Shown: positions 45,510-55,733, counted from the stretch's first letter. The stretch: DNA of 64,000 bases from Mycolicibacterium lacusdiani (GCF_021916785.1 NZ_JAKCFC010000001.1:806001-870000), one strand, 5' to 3'. Program-made: numbers and translations. The notes: a model not told the origin generated them from the letters alone.

Positions 45510-48409
45510 CGACGCCGATCTACGATCCGCCGACCGACGCCTTCCCACCCGCGAAGCACCAGGGGAAGCCGTTCGTCCCCCGGATGATCCGGATGTTCGC
45601 CGTCCCGATCGTGATCGCCTGGGTCGCGGTGATCGCCGTGCTGAACGTGATCGTCCCGCAGCTCGAGACCGTCGGGCAGATGCGCGCGGTGTCGATGAGT
45701 CCCGCCGATGCGCCGTCGATGATCGCGATGAAGCGCGTCGGCCAGAATTTCCAGGAGGGCGAGTCCGACAGCTCGGCGATGATCGTCCTGGAGGGCGAGC
45801 AACCGCTGGGCGACGAGGCGCACGCCTACTACGACGAACTCATCAAGAAGCTGCGCGAGGACACCGAACACGTCCAGTCCATCCAGGACTTCTGGAGCGA
45901 CCCGCTCACCGCGTCCGGTTCGCAGAGTTCCGACGGCAGGGCGGCCTACGTCCAGGTCAAGACCGCAGGCAACCAGGGCGAGACGCTCGCCAACGACTCC
46001 ATCAAGGCCGTCCAGGAGATCGTCGACGGGGTTCAGCCCCCTGCCGGAGTGAAGGCGTACGTCACAGGCCCCGCCGCGCTGGCCGCGGATCAGCACATCG
46101 CCAGCGACCGCAGCATGACCATGATCGAAATCGCCACGTTCACGGTGATCATCGTGATGCTGCTGCTCGTCTACCGGTCGATCGTCACGGTGCTGTTGAC
46201 GCTGGTCATGGTGGTGCTCTCGCTCGCGGCGTCGCGCGGCGTGGTGTCGTTCCTCGGCTACTACGAGATCATCGGCCTGTCGACCTTCGCGACCAACCTG
46301 CTGGTCACGCTCGCGATCGCCGCGGCAACCGACTACGCCATCTTCCTGATCGGCCGATATCAGGAAGCGCGAAGCATCGGCGAGGACCGCGAACAGGCGT
46401 ACTACACGATGTTCGGTGGCACCGCCCACGTCGTGCTGGGCTCCGGCCTCACCATCGCAGGCGCCACGTTCTGCCTGTCCTTCACCCGGCTGCCCTACTT
46501 CCAGACCCTCGGCGTCCCGCTCGCCATCGGCATGGTGGTCTGCGTGCTGACCGCGCTGACCCTCGGGTCGGCCATCGTCACCATCGCCAGCCGGTTCGGT
46601 CTCCTCGAGCCCAAGCGTGCACTGCGCACCCGCGGCTGGCGCAAGATCGGTGCCGCGGTGGTGCGCTGGCCCGGACCCATCCTGGTGGCGACCGTCGCTC
46701 TGGCACTGATCGGCCTGCTGACACTGCCCGGCTACCGCACCAACTACAACGACCGCAGCTACCTGCCCGCGGACCTGCCTGCCAACCAGGGTTACGCGGC
46801 GGCGGACCGGCACTTCTCCCAGTCCCGAATGAACCCCGAGCTGCTGATGGTCGAGAGCGATCACGACCTGCGCAACTCGGCGGACTTCCTCGTCATCGAC
46901 AAGATCGCCAAGGCGGTCTTCCGCGAGGAGGGCATCGCCCGGGTGCAGACCATCACCCGGCCCGACGGCAAGCCCATCGAGCACACCTCCATCCCCTTCC
47001 TGATCAGCATGCAGGGCACCACGCAGAAGCTGAACGAGAAGTACATGCAGGACATGATGGAGAACATCAAGAAGCAAGCCGACGACATGCAGACGACCAT
47101 CGACTCGATGACGAAGATGTCGGCGCTGACGGCGCAGATGGCGGGCGTCACGCACGAGATGGTCGGCCAGATGAAGAACATGACGGTCGACATCGCCGAA
47201 CTGCGCGACAACATCGCCAACTTCGACGACTTCTTCCGCCCGATCCGCAACTACTTCTACTGGGAACCCAAGTGCTACAACATCCCGGTCTGCTGGTCGA
47301 TCAGATCGGTATTCGACACCCTTGACGGCATCAACACGATGACCGACGACATCCAGCAGTTGATGCCGCTCATGGAGCGGCTCGACACCCTGATGCCGCA
47401 GATGGTCGCGTTGATGCCCGAGATGATCACGACGATGAAGACCATGAAGACGATGCTGCTCACGCAGTACGCCACCCAGAAGGGCATGCAGGATCAGCAG
47501 GCCGAGGGTTCGGACAACTCGTCGGCGATGGGCGAGGCGTTCGACGCATCGATGAACGACGACTCGTTCTATCTGCCACCGGAGATCTTCGACAACGAGG
47601 ACTTCAAGCGCGGCATGAAGAACTTCATCTCGCCCGACGGCAAGTCGGTGCGCTTCATGATCGTGCACGAGGGCGACCCGATGTCCCCAGAGGGCATCGA
47701 GCGGATCGACCGCATCAAGAACGCCGCCAAGGAGGCCATCAAGGGCACGCCGCTGGAGGGCTCGAAGGTCTACCTCGGCGGTACGGCCGCGGTGTTCAAG
47801 GACATGTCCGACGGCAACGACTACGACCTGCTGATCGCGGGCATCTCCGCGCTGGCGCTGATCTTCATCATCATGTTGCTGATCACCCGAAGCGTCGTCG
47901 CCTCGGCGGTGATCGTCGGAACGGTGGTGCTCTCACTGGGCGCATCGTTCGGCCTGTCGGTCCTGATCTGGCAGCACATCCTAGGCATCGAACTGCACTG
48001 GATGGTCATGGCGATGGCGGTGATCATCCTGCTCGCCGTGGGCGCCGACTACAACCTGTTGTTGGTCGCGCGCTTCAAGGAAGAGATACACGCGGGCTTG
48101 AACACCGGCATCATCCGATCCATGGGCGGTACCGGGTCGGTGGTCACGTCGGCGGGCCTGGTGTTCGCGTTCACGATGATGTCGATGGCGGTCAGCGAGC
48201 TGACCGTGATCGGCCAGGTCGGCACCACGATCGGTCTGGGTCTGCTGTTCGACACGCTGATCGTGCGCTCGCTGATGATGCCGTCCATCGCCGCACTGCT
48301 CGGACGGTGGTTCTGGTGGCCGCAGAACGTCCGGACACGACCCCTACCCGCTCCGTGGCCGACGCCTCCGCCGTCGTCCAAGGACCCCGAACCGGTTCCC
48401 ACCGCATGA
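45506..48409 (+). CDS. MmpL-family RND transporter (MmpL4/MmpL5-like)
   Basis: 967 residues with 12 predicted transmembrane helices in two RND repeats. The first block has [25 protein letters not shown] (the proton-relay Asp-Tyr pair of TM4) and the second [22 protein letters not shown]. Between TM7 and TM8 a long methionine-rich helical hairpin ([18 protein letters not shown]) forms the coiled-coil domain characteristic of MmpL4/MmpL5, which in M. tuberculosis export siderophores and, for MmpL5, drugs. Probable substrate is therefore a siderophore or lipid. Iron-box-like sites upstream of mmpS support this. C-terminal tail is Pro-rich. Coupled to mmpS. Confidence 0.95.
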   Translation: MTTPIYDPPTDAFPPAKHQGKPFVPRMIRMFAVPIVIAWVAVIAVLNVIVPQLETVGQMRAVSMSPADAPSMIAMKRVGQNFQEGESDSSAMIVLEGEQPLGDEAHAYYDELIKKLREDTEHVQSIQDFWSDPLTASGSQSSDGRAAYVQVKTAGNQGETLANDSIKAVQEIVDGVQPPAGVKAYVTGPAALAADQHIASDRSMTMIEIATFTVIIVMLLLVYRSIVTVLLTLVMVVLSLAASRGVVSFLGYYEIIGLSTFATNLLVTLAIAAATDYAIFLIGRYQEARSIGEDREQAYYTMFGGTAHVVLGSGLTIAGATFCLSFTRLPYFQTLGVPLAIGMVVCVLTALTLGSAIVTIASRFGLLEPKRALRTRGWRKIGAAVVRWPGPILVATVALALIGLLTLPGYRTNYNDRSYLPADLPANQGYAAADRHFSQSRMNPELLMVESDHDLRNSADFLVIDKIAKAVFREEGIARVQTITRPDGKPIEHTSIPFLISMQGTTQKLNEKYMQDMMENIKKQADDMQTTIDSMTKMSALTAQMAGVTHEMVGQMKNMTVDIAELRDNIANFDDFFRPIRNYFYWEPKCYNIPVCWSIRSVFDTLDGINTMTDDIQQLMPLMERLDTLMPQMVALMPEMITTMKTMKTMLLTQYATQKGMQDQQAEGSDNSSAMGEAFDASMNDDSFYLPPEIFDNEDFKRGMKNFISPDGKSVRFMIVHEGDPMSPEGIERIDRIKNAAKEAIKGTPLEGSKVYLGGTAAVFKDMSDGNDYDLLIAGISALALIFIIMLLITRSVVASAVIVGTVVLSLGASFGLSVLIWQHILGIELHWMVMAMAVIILLAVGADYNLLLVARFKEEIHAGLNTGIIRSMGGTGSVVTSAGLVFAFTMMSMAVSELTVIGQVGTTIGLGLLFDTLIVRSLMMPSIAALLGRWFWWPQNVRTRPLPAPWPTPPPSSKDPEPVPTA

Positions 48410-48423
48410 CGACGAGGAGCAAC

Positions 48424-48894
48424 ATGATGGGCACGCGCAATCTGATGCGTCGGGGCGGCCTGCTGGCCGCTACGTGCGGGATCGCGGCGACGGTGTTCGC
48501 CGCGCCCGCGGTCGCCGACTCCACGGACGACTACCCCATCCCGAAGCGACAGATCGAGACGTCGTGCGACGCCGAGCAATACCTGGCCGCCGTGCGCGAC
48601 ACCAGCCCGGTGTACTTCGAGCGCTACATCATCGACAAGAACAACCGGCCTGCCGACGTGCAGCAGGGCGCCGTGGACCGGATCCACTGGTTCTACTCGC
48701 TCAACGCCTTCGACCGGCGCGGCTACTCCGAGTACATCGCCACCCACGTCTTCGGCGAACCGATGGCTCAGCGCTGGGGCAACTGGGCGAAGGTCTTCTT
48801 CAACAACAAGGGCGTGGTCGCCAAGGCCACCGACGTCTGCATGAACTACCCGCGTGGCGACATGTCGGTGTGGGCCTGGCCGGTCGCGCGCTAA
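48424..48894 (+). CDS. Secreted DUF5078-like protein downstream of mmpL
   Basis: 156 residues from ATG 48424 (another ATG at 48427). GAGGAG lies a few bases upstream. Signal peptide ([18 protein letters not shown]) cleaved after VADS region (APAVA/DS). Mature domain [31 protein letters not shown] with two cysteines (second in [10 protein letters not shown]). I believe it belongs to the small mycobacterial DUF5078 family but cannot verify. It follows mmpL by 14 bases and likely shares its transcript, so an envelope or periplasmic partner of the export system is plausible. Confidence 0.75.
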   Translation: MMGTRNLMRRGGLLAATCGIAATVFAAPAVADSTDDYPIPKRQIETSCDAEQYLAAVRDTSPVYFERYIIDKNNRPADVQQGAVDRIHWFYSLNAFDRRGYSEYIATHVFGEPMAQRWGNWAKVFFNNKGVVAKATDVCMNYPRGDMSVWAWPVAR

Positions 48895-49556
48895 CCGACG
48901 TCCGCGGTGGCCTGCATGGCGTTGACGACGTCCTCGGTCCAGACCACTCCGTGGGCGAGGAACGCATAGTTGACCAGAGCGGCCTGGTAACCGTCGCCCC
49001 ATTCCGGGTGACGGGGACCTGCGATGGCATCGCGGACGACGTAGACCTCGAAGCCCTGTTCGAGGAGATCGCGCAGGTGCGATTCGACGCACATGTTCGC
49101 GAGCATCCCCCCGAGCAGGACCCGGTTGATCCGTCGTTTGCGCAGCTGCAGCACCAAGTCGTTGGTCTGCGAGCCGAACACCTTGTGCGGACTGACGACG
49201 ACCGTGTCGGGGTCCTCGATGTAGGGCTTGAACTCGTCGAGCCAGTCGGCTCCCGAGCCGGTGAGCCCGTCGAGATTCAGGGGGCCTGGCCGGTCGAACG
49301 TGCCGGTGCGCAGTTCGTCGGACTCGAGTGGACCGTTGAACAGCCAGCGGTGGTCGGTGGGATAGAAGTAGTGCGGTGAGATGAACATCGGGTACGACGC
49401 GGCCTTCGCGGCTTGGAAGAGGGTGAGCATGTGGGCGACGGTGTCGTTCTCCGTGACGCTGTCACCCGTTGCGGCCCAGTTGATTCCGGCCGGGCTCAGG
49501 ACGTCGTTCTGCGGATCGATGAACACGACGGCGGTGTCGCGTGGGTTCCAGTTCAT
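48891..49556 (-). CDS. Isochorismatase-like cysteine hydrolase
   Basis: 221 residues from ATG 49556. Catalytic Asp in [12 protein letters not shown], Lys in SPHKVFGSQ and Cys in [16 protein letters not shown] form the family triad. Members are isochorismatases, nicotinamidases or N-carbamoyl amidases. Substrate unknown. An upstream in-frame ATG (49640) adds 28 residues but has no ribosome binding site, while GAAGAGG precedes 49556. Its stop overlaps the convergent DUF5078-like gene by three bases. Confidence 0.88.
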   Translation of the reverse strand: MNWNPRDTAVVFIDPQNDVLSPAGINWAATGDSVTENDTVAHMLTLFQAAKAASYPMFISPHYFYPTDHRWLFNGPLESDELRTGTFDRPGPLNLDGLTGSGADWLDEFKPYIEDPDTVVVSPHKVFGSQTNDLVLQLRKRRINRVLLGGMLANMCVESHLRDLLEQGFEVYVVRDAIAGPRHPEWGDGYQAALVNYAFLAHGVVWTEDVVNAMQATADVG

Positions 49557-49700
49557 TTCCAGTGCCTCTTCACCTAGGGCCAATCTCGGGTATGCATCGA
49601 TGATTCCCCCATCGGCGGCTGACGTCGTCAGGGTTCGCACCCATCACGGGCACCTGCTGGCCCGTGTGCCAGATAGCTGCTAGCCGGTATCGACGCTGCG

Positions 49701-50687
49701 CTAGAGCTGTGGCAGCACGATCACCTTCCCCGATGCAGTGCCGTTCCCGACGGTCTCGTGGGCGTCGTCGACATCGGCGAGGGTGAAGGTCGTGTCGTCC
49801 AGTCGCGGGACCAGCCGGCCACTGTCAGCCAGCGCGGCCGCCTGAGACGCGATGTGGCCGTGATGATCTCGGCCATGGCCGGTCAGCAGCGGCATCAAGG
49901 TGAAGACGCCCGAGTAGGTGGCTCCGCGGAAGGACAGGGGCGCCAAGCTGTGGGTGCCCCACCCCAGTGCGCTGACGACGTGTCCCGTGTAGCGCTTGAC
50001 TGCGGAGAACGATTCATCGAGGGTGGCGCCGCCGACGTTGTCGACCACGATGTCGAAGCCGTCTCCCCCGGTGTATTCGTCGACGTAGTCGTCGACGGCG
50101 GTCGTCGTGTAATCGATGGCCGTGGCCCCGACCCGGCGGATCACCTCCAGGCTCCTGGGACTCCCGGTGGCGAAGACCCGTGCGCCGCGGGCGATGGCGA
50201 GCTGTATTGCGAGGAATCCGACCCCGCCTGCTCCGCCGTGGACGAGCACCTGGTCGCCAGGGGCGACGCCTGCGCGGTCGACCAGCCCCTCCCATGACGT
50301 GATGAAGCCCAGTGGAAGGGCCGCTGCCTGTGCCATGGACAGCGCCTTGGGCTTGTGCGCGATCAACCGCGCGTCGACGGCAGCCAGTTCGGCCAGCGAT
50401 CCCGGCACGCCGCCAACTCCACCGGTCATGCCGAACACTTCGTCGCCGATTTGGAATTGGTCCACACCAGCCCCGACGGCCTCGACCACACCGGCCGTGT
50501 CGATGCCGAGAATTGCCGGCGGCATCGTCTTCGCGTGTGCGGCCGCGCCTCGGCGGACCTTGGTGTCGAGCGGATTCACCCCGCTTGCCATGACTCGCAA
50601 CAGGACTTCACCGGGGCCGGGGGTGGGATCGGGGATCTCAGTGATGTGCAGCGGAGCGTCGTAGGCGGTCAGGACTGCGGCACGCAT
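49701..50687 (-). CDS. NADP-dependent quinone oxidoreductase-like MDR protein
   Basis: 328 residues, zinc-free medium-chain dehydrogenase. N-terminal GroES-like half (MRAAVLTAYDAPLHITEIPDPTPGPGEVLLRV), cofactor motif VHGGAGGVGFLAIQLA, and C-terminal ADVDDAHETVGNGTASGKVIV. AGGAG lies 8 bases before ATG 50687. It is separated by 37 bases from the end of the next leftward gene, an MDR paralogue, and may share its transcript and TetR control. Likely reduces quinones or enones. Confidence 0.9.
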   Translation of the reverse strand: MRAAVLTAYDAPLHITEIPDPTPGPGEVLLRVMASGVNPLDTKVRRGAAAHAKTMPPAILGIDTAGVVEAVGAGVDQFQIGDEVFGMTGGVGGVPGSLAELAAVDARLIAHKPKALSMAQAAALPLGFITSWEGLVDRAGVAPGDQVLVHGGAGGVGFLAIQLAIARGARVFATGSPRSLEVIRRVGATAIDYTTTAVDDYVDEYTGGDGFDIVVDNVGGATLDESFSAVKRYTGHVVSALGWGTHSLAPLSFRGATYSGVFTLMPLLTGHGRDHHGHIASQAAALADSGRLVPRLDDTTFTLADVDDAHETVGNGTASGKVIVLPQL

Positions 50688-50724
50688 GGTGTCTCCTCGG
50701 AGTCAGCTGTCATCATGAGAGCGG

Positions 50725-51693
50725 TCAGTCGAAGACGAGGACGAGTCGGCCACGGACGCCGCCTGCTTCGAGCAGACGGTGTGCCGTGGCGGCATCCTCG
50801 GCGGGGAACGTCCGTGCCACTCGCAGGGTGAGCTTGCCTTGCTCGGCCAGCATCCGAAGGCCGTCGAGCTTGCCGGTGGCGTGGGTGTAGTCGGGCACCC
50901 ACACGTCGCGGACGGTGATGCCGCGATCGGGATGCAGCGTTGAGGTGCCGCGCTCGCCGGGGCGACGAACGATGGCGATCTGACCGCCGTCGCGCAACGC
51001 AGGCAGTACCTCGTCGCCTTGGAGTGCGGCGTCGACGACGGCCCCTATCCCTCCGGGGTGGCGCCGTCGAATCCCCTGTCCCACATCGGGTCCGCGCGGG
51101 ACGATCTCGTCCGCGCCGAGAGCCGATACGAGTCGTTCGTCTGCGGGCGCAGCATCGGCGACCACCCGTAGCCCGTCGGCCTTCGCCAGCTGAACGACGT
51201 AGCCACCGACCGCACCCGCAGCACCGGTGACGCCGAGGGTCTCGCCCGGGGCCAGGTGCAACACGTCGAGCGCCCGGCGAGCCGTGAGCCCGTTCATCGG
51301 CAACGTGGCCGCCTCGGCGTGGCTGCTCCCGGCCGGCGCGAGAGTGACCTGGTCCGCTTCGACGACCACGTACTCGGCGTAGGCGCCGCCGGACTCGTCG
51401 ATCGGCATGACGATCGCCATGACTCGATCGCCGATGCCGACACCGGTGGGGGTGCCCGGTCCGATCTCGTCGACGAGCCCGGCCACCTCCATGCCCGGAC
51501 GGTACGGCGGCGACAATGTGCTCGCGCGCAACGCGTCGTCGATGTCACCGATTCGCAGCAGCGCATCGGCGGGATTGACGGTGGCGGCGTGCACCCTGAC
51601 GCGGAGACGGCCGGGTCCGGCGTGGGGCTCGTCGACGTCCACCTGCCGAAGGACCTCCGGACCGCCGTATTCGGTGACCACGACTGCCCTCAT
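50725..51693 (-). CDS. NADP-dependent alcohol/quinone oxidoreductase (MDR family)
   Basis: 322 residues from ATG 51693 (GGAGGTGA 5 bases upstream, an excellent site). GroES-like fold at the N-terminus ([20 protein letters not shown]), cofactor motif [17 protein letters not shown]-terminal [24 protein letters not shown]. No zinc ligands, so a quinone or enone reductase. The 53 bases to its upstream side are followed by an operator (51746-51773) shared with the flavin reductase at 52423-53022. Control by the divergent TetR (51795) is likely. Confidence 0.9.
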   Translation of the reverse strand: MRAVVVTEYGGPEVLRQVDVDEPHAGPGRLRVRVHAATVNPADALLRIGDIDDALRASTLSPPYRPGMEVAGLVDEIGPGTPTGVGIGDRVMAIVMPIDESGGAYAEYVVVEADQVTLAPAGSSHAEAATLPMNGLTARRALDVLHLAPGETLGVTGAAGAVGGYVVQLAKADGLRVVADAAPADERLVSALGADEIVPRGPDVGQGIRRRHPGGIGAVVDAALQGDEVLPALRDGGQIAIVRRPGERGTSTLHPDRGITVRDVWVPDYTHATGKLDGLRMLAEQGKLTLRVARTFPAEDAATAHRLLEAGGVRGRLVLVFD

Positions 51694-51745
51694 GACTTCA
51701 CCTCCCAATCGGGGACCACTCCCCCACTCATCCGACGTAGGATCC

Positions 51746-51773
51746 AAACGGGGATGTCTCCCCAGATATTCCG
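51746..51773. promoter_or_regulatory. TetR operator copy 1 (before the ADH)
   Basis: AAACGGGGA-TGTC-TCCCC followed by AGATATTCCG. The core is a perfect inverted repeat GGGGA/TCCCC (51750-51763). 24 of 28 bases are identical to a second copy at 53072-53099, in the same orientation and at nearly the same distance (about 50 bases) upstream of another leftward redox gene. It also lies 21 bases upstream of the divergent tetR. Confidence 0.75.
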
Positions 51774-51794
51774 CTCGAGCCCAAGGAGCCCCAG

Positions 51795-52406
51795 GTGCGT
51801 GCTGACGCGCAACGCAATCGGACCGCGGTGCTGGCCGCCGCCGAGGCGGTGTACGCCGAACAGGGCGTGGACGTGTCGCTGAACGAGATCGCGCGACGCG
51901 CGAGCACCGGCAACGCCACGTTGTACCGGCACTTCCCCACCCGCGAGAAGTTGCTCGCCGAGGTCTACACCGGCCACCTCGAGCGCTACTGCGCACTGGC
52001 CGAAGACGCTGCCAGGGCGGACGATCCGGTGACTGCGTTGCGGGACTGCGTCATCGCCACCTGCGCGCTGCAGGCCACCAACCGAGGGTTGGCCGACCTG
52101 CTGGCATCGCTGCGACCGCTGTCGCCCCACGTCGAGGAACTACGGGCCCGGCACTACCGAGCCATCGCCACGGTGTTCGAGCGCGCGGTGGGCACTGGCC
52201 AGGTGCGCGCCGACGCGTCCCCGGCTGACCTCGCGGTGCTCTTGATCGCCAACGCCGGACTGATCCACCGGACCGCCGAGGACGCCCCGGGGGCCAGCGC
52301 CCGACTGGTCGCGTTGTGGCTGGCAGGTCTCATCTCTCACGAGGTACTCGTCGAGATGCCACCCGCTCCGACCGATACCGAGATCCGACGGGCGTTGCAC
52401 GCTTGA
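51795..52406 (+). CDS. TetR-family regulator of the redox gene group
   Basis: 203 residues from GTG 51795; AAGGAG lies 9 bases upstream. Helix-turn-helix VSLNEIARRASTGNATLYRHFPTREKL at about residues 27-53, C-terminal helical ligand domain. Divergent from the MDR oxidoreductase and convergent with the flavin reductase, which both carry the same 28-bp operator. This layout predicts that a single repressor controls the whole 49.7-53.1 kb group, probably in response to an electrophile or quinone. Confidence 0.9.
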   Translation: MRADAQRNRTAVLAAAEAVYAEQGVDVSLNEIARRASTGNATLYRHFPTREKLLAEVYTGHLERYCALAEDAARADDPVTALRDCVIATCALQATNRGLADLLASLRPLSPHVEELRARHYRAIATVFERAVGTGQVRADASPADLAVLLIANAGLIHRTAEDAPGASARLVALWLAGLISHEVLVEMPPAPTDTEIRRALHA

Positions 52407-52422
52407 GCGGCACCTGCGGAGA

Positions 52423-53022
52423 TCACGCCTGCGCAGCGACGACGCCAGATGCGGGTTCGCGACCCCGACTCAGGGCGTTTGTCCACCATGCTAATTCCGC
52501 GATCAGCGCGTCGAGCTTCGAATCGAGGGCTGCGAAGAGTCCGGCATCGTAGGTGGGCGCCGTCATCGCAGGCACCAGCACGTCCGGCAGGATGTGCACT
52601 GCGGGACGGATGGGCGCCATCCCGAACTCGATTGCCACGGAGCGCAACTGCTCCACCGCGCGCGCACCGCCGACGTTTCCCCATCCGACGAAGGCGATCG
52701 GCTTGCGGTCCCATTCTGCGAACAGGTGGTCGGCCGCGTTCTTGAACACTCCGGTATATCCGTGGTTGTACTCACTGGCGAGCACGATGTACGCGTCGGC
52801 CTCGTCGATGTGTCGCCCGAACTCTGCGATCGCCGGTGTCGCGTACTGACGCGGCGCATACATCGGCGACGGGCCGTCGAAGCTCGGCAGGTCATGGTCG
52901 CGCATGTCGATCACGTCGACGTCTCGCCCCTCGCGCCGCAGACGCTCCGTCACCCACGCCGCCGGTCGATCGGCGAAGCGGTCCCGGCGGGTGCTGGTGA
53001 TGATCACGGCGATCCTGGTCAT
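52423..53022 (-). CDS. NADPH-dependent FMN reductase family protein
   Basis: 199 residues from ATG 53022 (AGGAG 7 bases upstream). Flavodoxin-like fold: RIAVIITSTRRDRFADR phosphate loop, EYNHGYTGVFKNAADHLF (the signature EYN..P-type loop, with Gly-Tyr here), and AFVGWGNVGGARAVEQLR. It reduces FMN or acts as an azo/quinone reductase. Second copy of the 28-bp operator at 53072-53099 lies 50 bases upstream, linking it to the TetR at 51795. Confidence 0.9.
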   Translation of the reverse strand: MTRIAVIITSTRRDRFADRPAAWVTERLRREGRDVDVIDMRDHDLPSFDGPSPMYAPRQYATPAIAEFGRHIDEADAYIVLASEYNHGYTGVFKNAADHLFAEWDRKPIAFVGWGNVGGARAVEQLRSVAIEFGMAPIRPAVHILPDVLVPAMTAPTYDAGLFAALDSKLDALIAELAWWTNALSRGREPASGVVAAQA

Positions 53023-53071
53023 GTGGGTCTCCTGACGTTCGGCGGGCAGCCTTCTGGCAGCCCGACCAAAT

Positions 53072-53099
53072 AAACGGGGATGATTCCCCATCTATTCCG
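53072..53099. promoter_or_regulatory. TetR operator copy 2 (before the FMN reductase)
   Basis: AAACGGGGA-TGAT-TCCCC followed by ATCTATTCCG, 24 of 28 bases identical to 51746-51773 with the inverted repeat GGGGA/TCCCC at 53076-53089. It sits between the M15 peptidase stop (53107) and the reductase start (53022). The unusual conservation over more than the palindrome suggests promoter elements were copied too. Confidence 0.75.
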
Positions 53100-53106
53100 G
53101 GAGAAC

Positions 53107-53928
53107 TCAGCGCTTCTCGAAGTGCTGGTAGTCCTTGGGGGTGCGCCAGTCGCCACCCCATCGCCACCCCCGGCTCGTGAACGCACGCACTGCCGGATCG
53201 CCGGCGTGCAGCATCCCCGGGTCGCGCCGCGAGCGGTCGACGAAGGGACCGGCGGTCGCGGGCTCCAGGTTCCCCCGACTGTCGACGTACGGGTTCAGCA
53301 GCGGGTTGACGTCGACGGCCCGGCCGAGCGCGTGCAGCGACCAGCCCGATCCGCTGGGGAGCCGCCGGCAATTGAACGCCGAGGTGTTGTCGTCGCGCAT
53401 CGACAGTTCGTCCTCGGCACCCGGGTAGTGGTCGACCGTCCGCATCCGCTCGATCGGAAATCGCAGGCGGTACAGCTCGGCGAAGACGTCGATGACGTCG
53501 CCCACCAGGCCCTCGGCGACCACCAGATCACCGCGATGGGTGCGGCCGTCGAAGCCGAGGTAGTCGAGGTTCACCCGTCGCAGCCGTTCGGGTGGCACGG
53601 GACAACCGGGTCGCCAGGTGGCCCCGAGTTCGGTTGCGGTGACCGGGTATACGGCCGCGGGCGCGGTGACCGGCGTCGTCCGGGTGGGCGTTCGCGGTCG
53701 GGTGATCGTCCTCGGGATCTCCGGGTTCGGGGCCGCCGTGGTGGAGATGCTGGGCGACGACGTCGGGCCCGCCGCGGGCGGTGCGGGCGAGCACTGCACG
53801 ACGACCGTGACGGCCGCGACGAGCGTCGCGACCGTCACGGCCCTGCGAGTGCCAGAGCACCCCCGACTGGGCGTGTCTACCTCAGGCGTTTCTGCGGCGG
53901 CCCATCGCCATGGCGACCACCACGGCAC
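53107..53928 (-). CDS. M15-type D-alanyl-D-alanine carboxypeptidase-like protein
   Basis: Up to 273 residues. Hydrophobic anchor TVATLVAAVTVVVQC near the N-terminus, then a Ser/Thr/Pro-rich linker (about 50-90). The C-terminal domain has the VanY/M15 zinc motif SLHALGRAVDVN (His and Asp ligands) and the second ligand in DYQHFEKR. The pattern is of a secreted peptidoglycan L,D- or D,D-peptidase. The start is uncertain: ATG 53928 overlaps the upstream gene by 47 bases but keeps the positive residues before the hydrophobic core. GTG 53838 would begin at the core. Possible translational coupling with the surface protein upstream. Confidence 0.8.
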   Translation of the reverse strand: MPWWSPWRWAAAETPEVDTPSRGCSGTRRAVTVATLVAAVTVVVQCSPAPPAAGPTSSPSISTTAAPNPEIPRTITRPRTPTRTTPVTAPAAVYPVTATELGATWRPGCPVPPERLRRVNLDYLGFDGRTHRGDLVVAEGLVGDVIDVFAELYRLRFPIERMRTVDHYPGAEDELSMRDDNTSAFNCRRLPSGSGWSLHALGRAVDVNPLLNPYVDSRGNLEPATAGPFVDRSRRDPGMLHAGDPAVRAFTSRGWRWGGDWRTPKDYQHFEKR

Positions 53929-55594
53929 CGATGCTCAGCGCCGCGCAGAGCCCGGCCGCTGCCATCAGGTAGACGTCCCTGCGGTTGAACCCGTCGGACG
54001 CCGACTGGTCCGACAGCAGCCGAAGCTGGTAGTCACCGGGCAGCGGCGCCTCGCTCGGCTGATCCAGACCCGGGAATTGCTGGGTCCGGTGCACCTCGAA
54101 CTGCCGCTCACCCGTTGGCGTCTGGTTCCAGACGCCCCATGCCGGGGTCACTCCGTCGAGGAGCACTTGGCGCTCGCCGAAGCGGGGATCATCGCCGACG
54201 TCGACGATGCGCTGCACGCGGAAGGGCTCGTATTGGGCCTGCGAGTAGTTCACGAAAACCGGAACGTTGTCGTAGCGCGCCACCGGTCGCGGCGGCGGTG
54301 GGAACGGCAGGCCGACGCCCGGGAAGAAGCCGCCCCCGAAGAAGCTGCCGACCGCCACGTTGACCGCCGTGTTCACCGCGTTCATGACGACCGCGGTGAA
54401 GCTGTAGGCCGCGAACTGTGCGACCTCGAGGACGATGCGCGACAACGGCGGTATGTACGCGATCCGCTGCACGTTCTCGTACACGTAGATGATGCGGACC
54501 GGGTCGCGGTACGGGTTGGCCAGGACGGGACGGTAGTACTCGTCGTACTCCACCCAGTCCGGACGCCACTGGCGGACGTTGCGGTCCCACAGGCCGACGC
54601 GGCGCACGTCGTCGTCGATGCGGGCGGCGTCGTTGATGCGATCGCCCTGGCGGATCTCCCGCTGCAAGTCCTGCAGGTCGATTGCCTTTGCGATGGCCTC
54701 GATGTCCGCCTTGGGCGCCGGCTCGGGCTTCGGCAGCTCGACGACCTTCGCGGTCTTGGCGACCCGAACGTCCTCGGCAGGCGCTTCGAGCGTCTCGGGC
54801 TGCAACGTCTCGATGGCCCGGGCCGCTTCGGACACGCTCGACGACACCGTCTCCCCCGCGTCCGAACGCTCGGACGTGGCGGCGGATTCGGATTCCGACG
54901 ACGAGGGCTCACTCGACGACTCGGACGTCTCGCCGTCGGCGGGCTCGGGGCTCGTCGAGGCCGACTCGTCGGCCGAGGTGGCGGGAGCCTGCGACGCCGC
55001 GGACGGATCCGCGGCAGCCGGTGCGCTGCCCGGTGCCTCACTCGAGGGCGACGCCTCACGCGAAGCGGGCGGGGCGACCGTGGTGGCCGTCGTGGTCGGC
55101 GGCTTCGCGGCAGAACTCGGCGCGGCGGTGCTCGGTGCGGCAGTGCTCGGAGGAACGGTCGCCTTCGGCTCCGTGGCAGGAGCCTGCGTCTTCGTTTCGG
55201 GGGCGGGCTTGGGCGCCTGGGTCTCGGGCTTGGGTGCCTGAGTCTGGCGGGGGGCCTCCACGATCGGCGGTGCCTCGACCACCGGGGGCGCCTCCACGAC
55301 CGGGGGCGCCTCGACCGCGGGCTCGGGTGCGGCGGTCTGCGTCGGGACGGCGGGTCCCTCGTCGGCCGACTCACCGCGCCCGGATCCCTCGCCATCACCC
55401 GACCCGGACTCCTCCGGTGCGGACACCTCGGGTTCTAATTCGACGATCGTCGTGGTCGGCCCGCTTGGACCGTCGCCCGGGGCGGCCAGCGCCGGGGCGA
55501 CGCCTGCGGTGAGCGCCGTAAGCGACACCACCACTCCGGACGCCACCGCGGCGGCGATTCGCTTGTTGTTCAGTCCTGCTCGTGGTGCACGCAT
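53882..55594 (-). CDS. Large Pro/Ser/Thr/Glu-rich secreted surface protein with C-terminal membrane anchor
   Basis: 570 residues from ATG 55594 (AAGGAG 8 bases upstream). Signal peptide KRIAAAVASGVVVSLTALTAG cleaved after ALA. Residues ~40-270 are low-complexity: EAPPVVEAPPVVEAPPIVEAP repeats, then APKPE, Ser/Thr/Ala-rich stretches and acidic patches. A structured domain of ~250 residues follows (REIRQGDRINDAARIDDDVRR, RPDWVEYDEYYRPV, FVNYSQAQYEPFRVQR). The last helix (YLMAAAGLCAALSIGAVVVAMAMG) with RRR is a membrane anchor. Probably a cell-envelope protein. Function unknown. Its C-terminus overlaps the M15 peptidase start. Confidence 0.85.
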   Translation of the reverse strand: MRAPRAGLNNKRIAAAVASGVVVSLTALTAGVAPALAAPGDGPSGPTTTIVELEPEVSAPEESGSGDGEGSGRGESADEGPAVPTQTAAPEPAVEAPPVVEAPPVVEAPPIVEAPRQTQAPKPETQAPKPAPETKTQAPATEPKATVPPSTAAPSTAAPSSAAKPPTTTATTVAPPASREASPSSEAPGSAPAAADPSAASQAPATSADESASTSPEPADGETSESSSEPSSSESESAATSERSDAGETVSSSVSEAARAIETLQPETLEAPAEDVRVAKTAKVVELPKPEPAPKADIEAIAKAIDLQDLQREIRQGDRINDAARIDDDVRRVGLWDRNVRQWRPDWVEYDEYYRPVLANPYRDPVRIIYVYENVQRIAYIPPLSRIVLEVAQFAAYSFTAVVMNAVNTAVNVAVGSFFGGGFFPGVGLPFPPPPRPVARYDNVPVFVNYSQAQYEPFRVQRIVDVGDDPRFGERQVLLDGVTPAWGVWNQTPTGERQFEVHRTQQFPGLDQPSEAPLPGDYQLRLLSDQSASDGFNRRDVYLMAAAGLCAALSIGAVVVAMAMGRRRNA

Positions 55595-55733
55595 GTACGC
55601 ATAACTCCTTCGATCCCAAGGAGCATGGCGTCTCCGCCACTTCTGCCCAGCAGCCATCCCCCGACGCTGGTCCCTGAACCAGCAGCTACCCGGCGCTCCC
55701 TACCCCATGATCATCGCCAGTGCGGAGGTTTCG

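Noticed and set aside
45290..47668. 792-codon frame antisense to mmpS/mmpL
   Set aside because: Shadow of the MmpL gene; His/Arg-rich product typical of antisense GC-rich frames.
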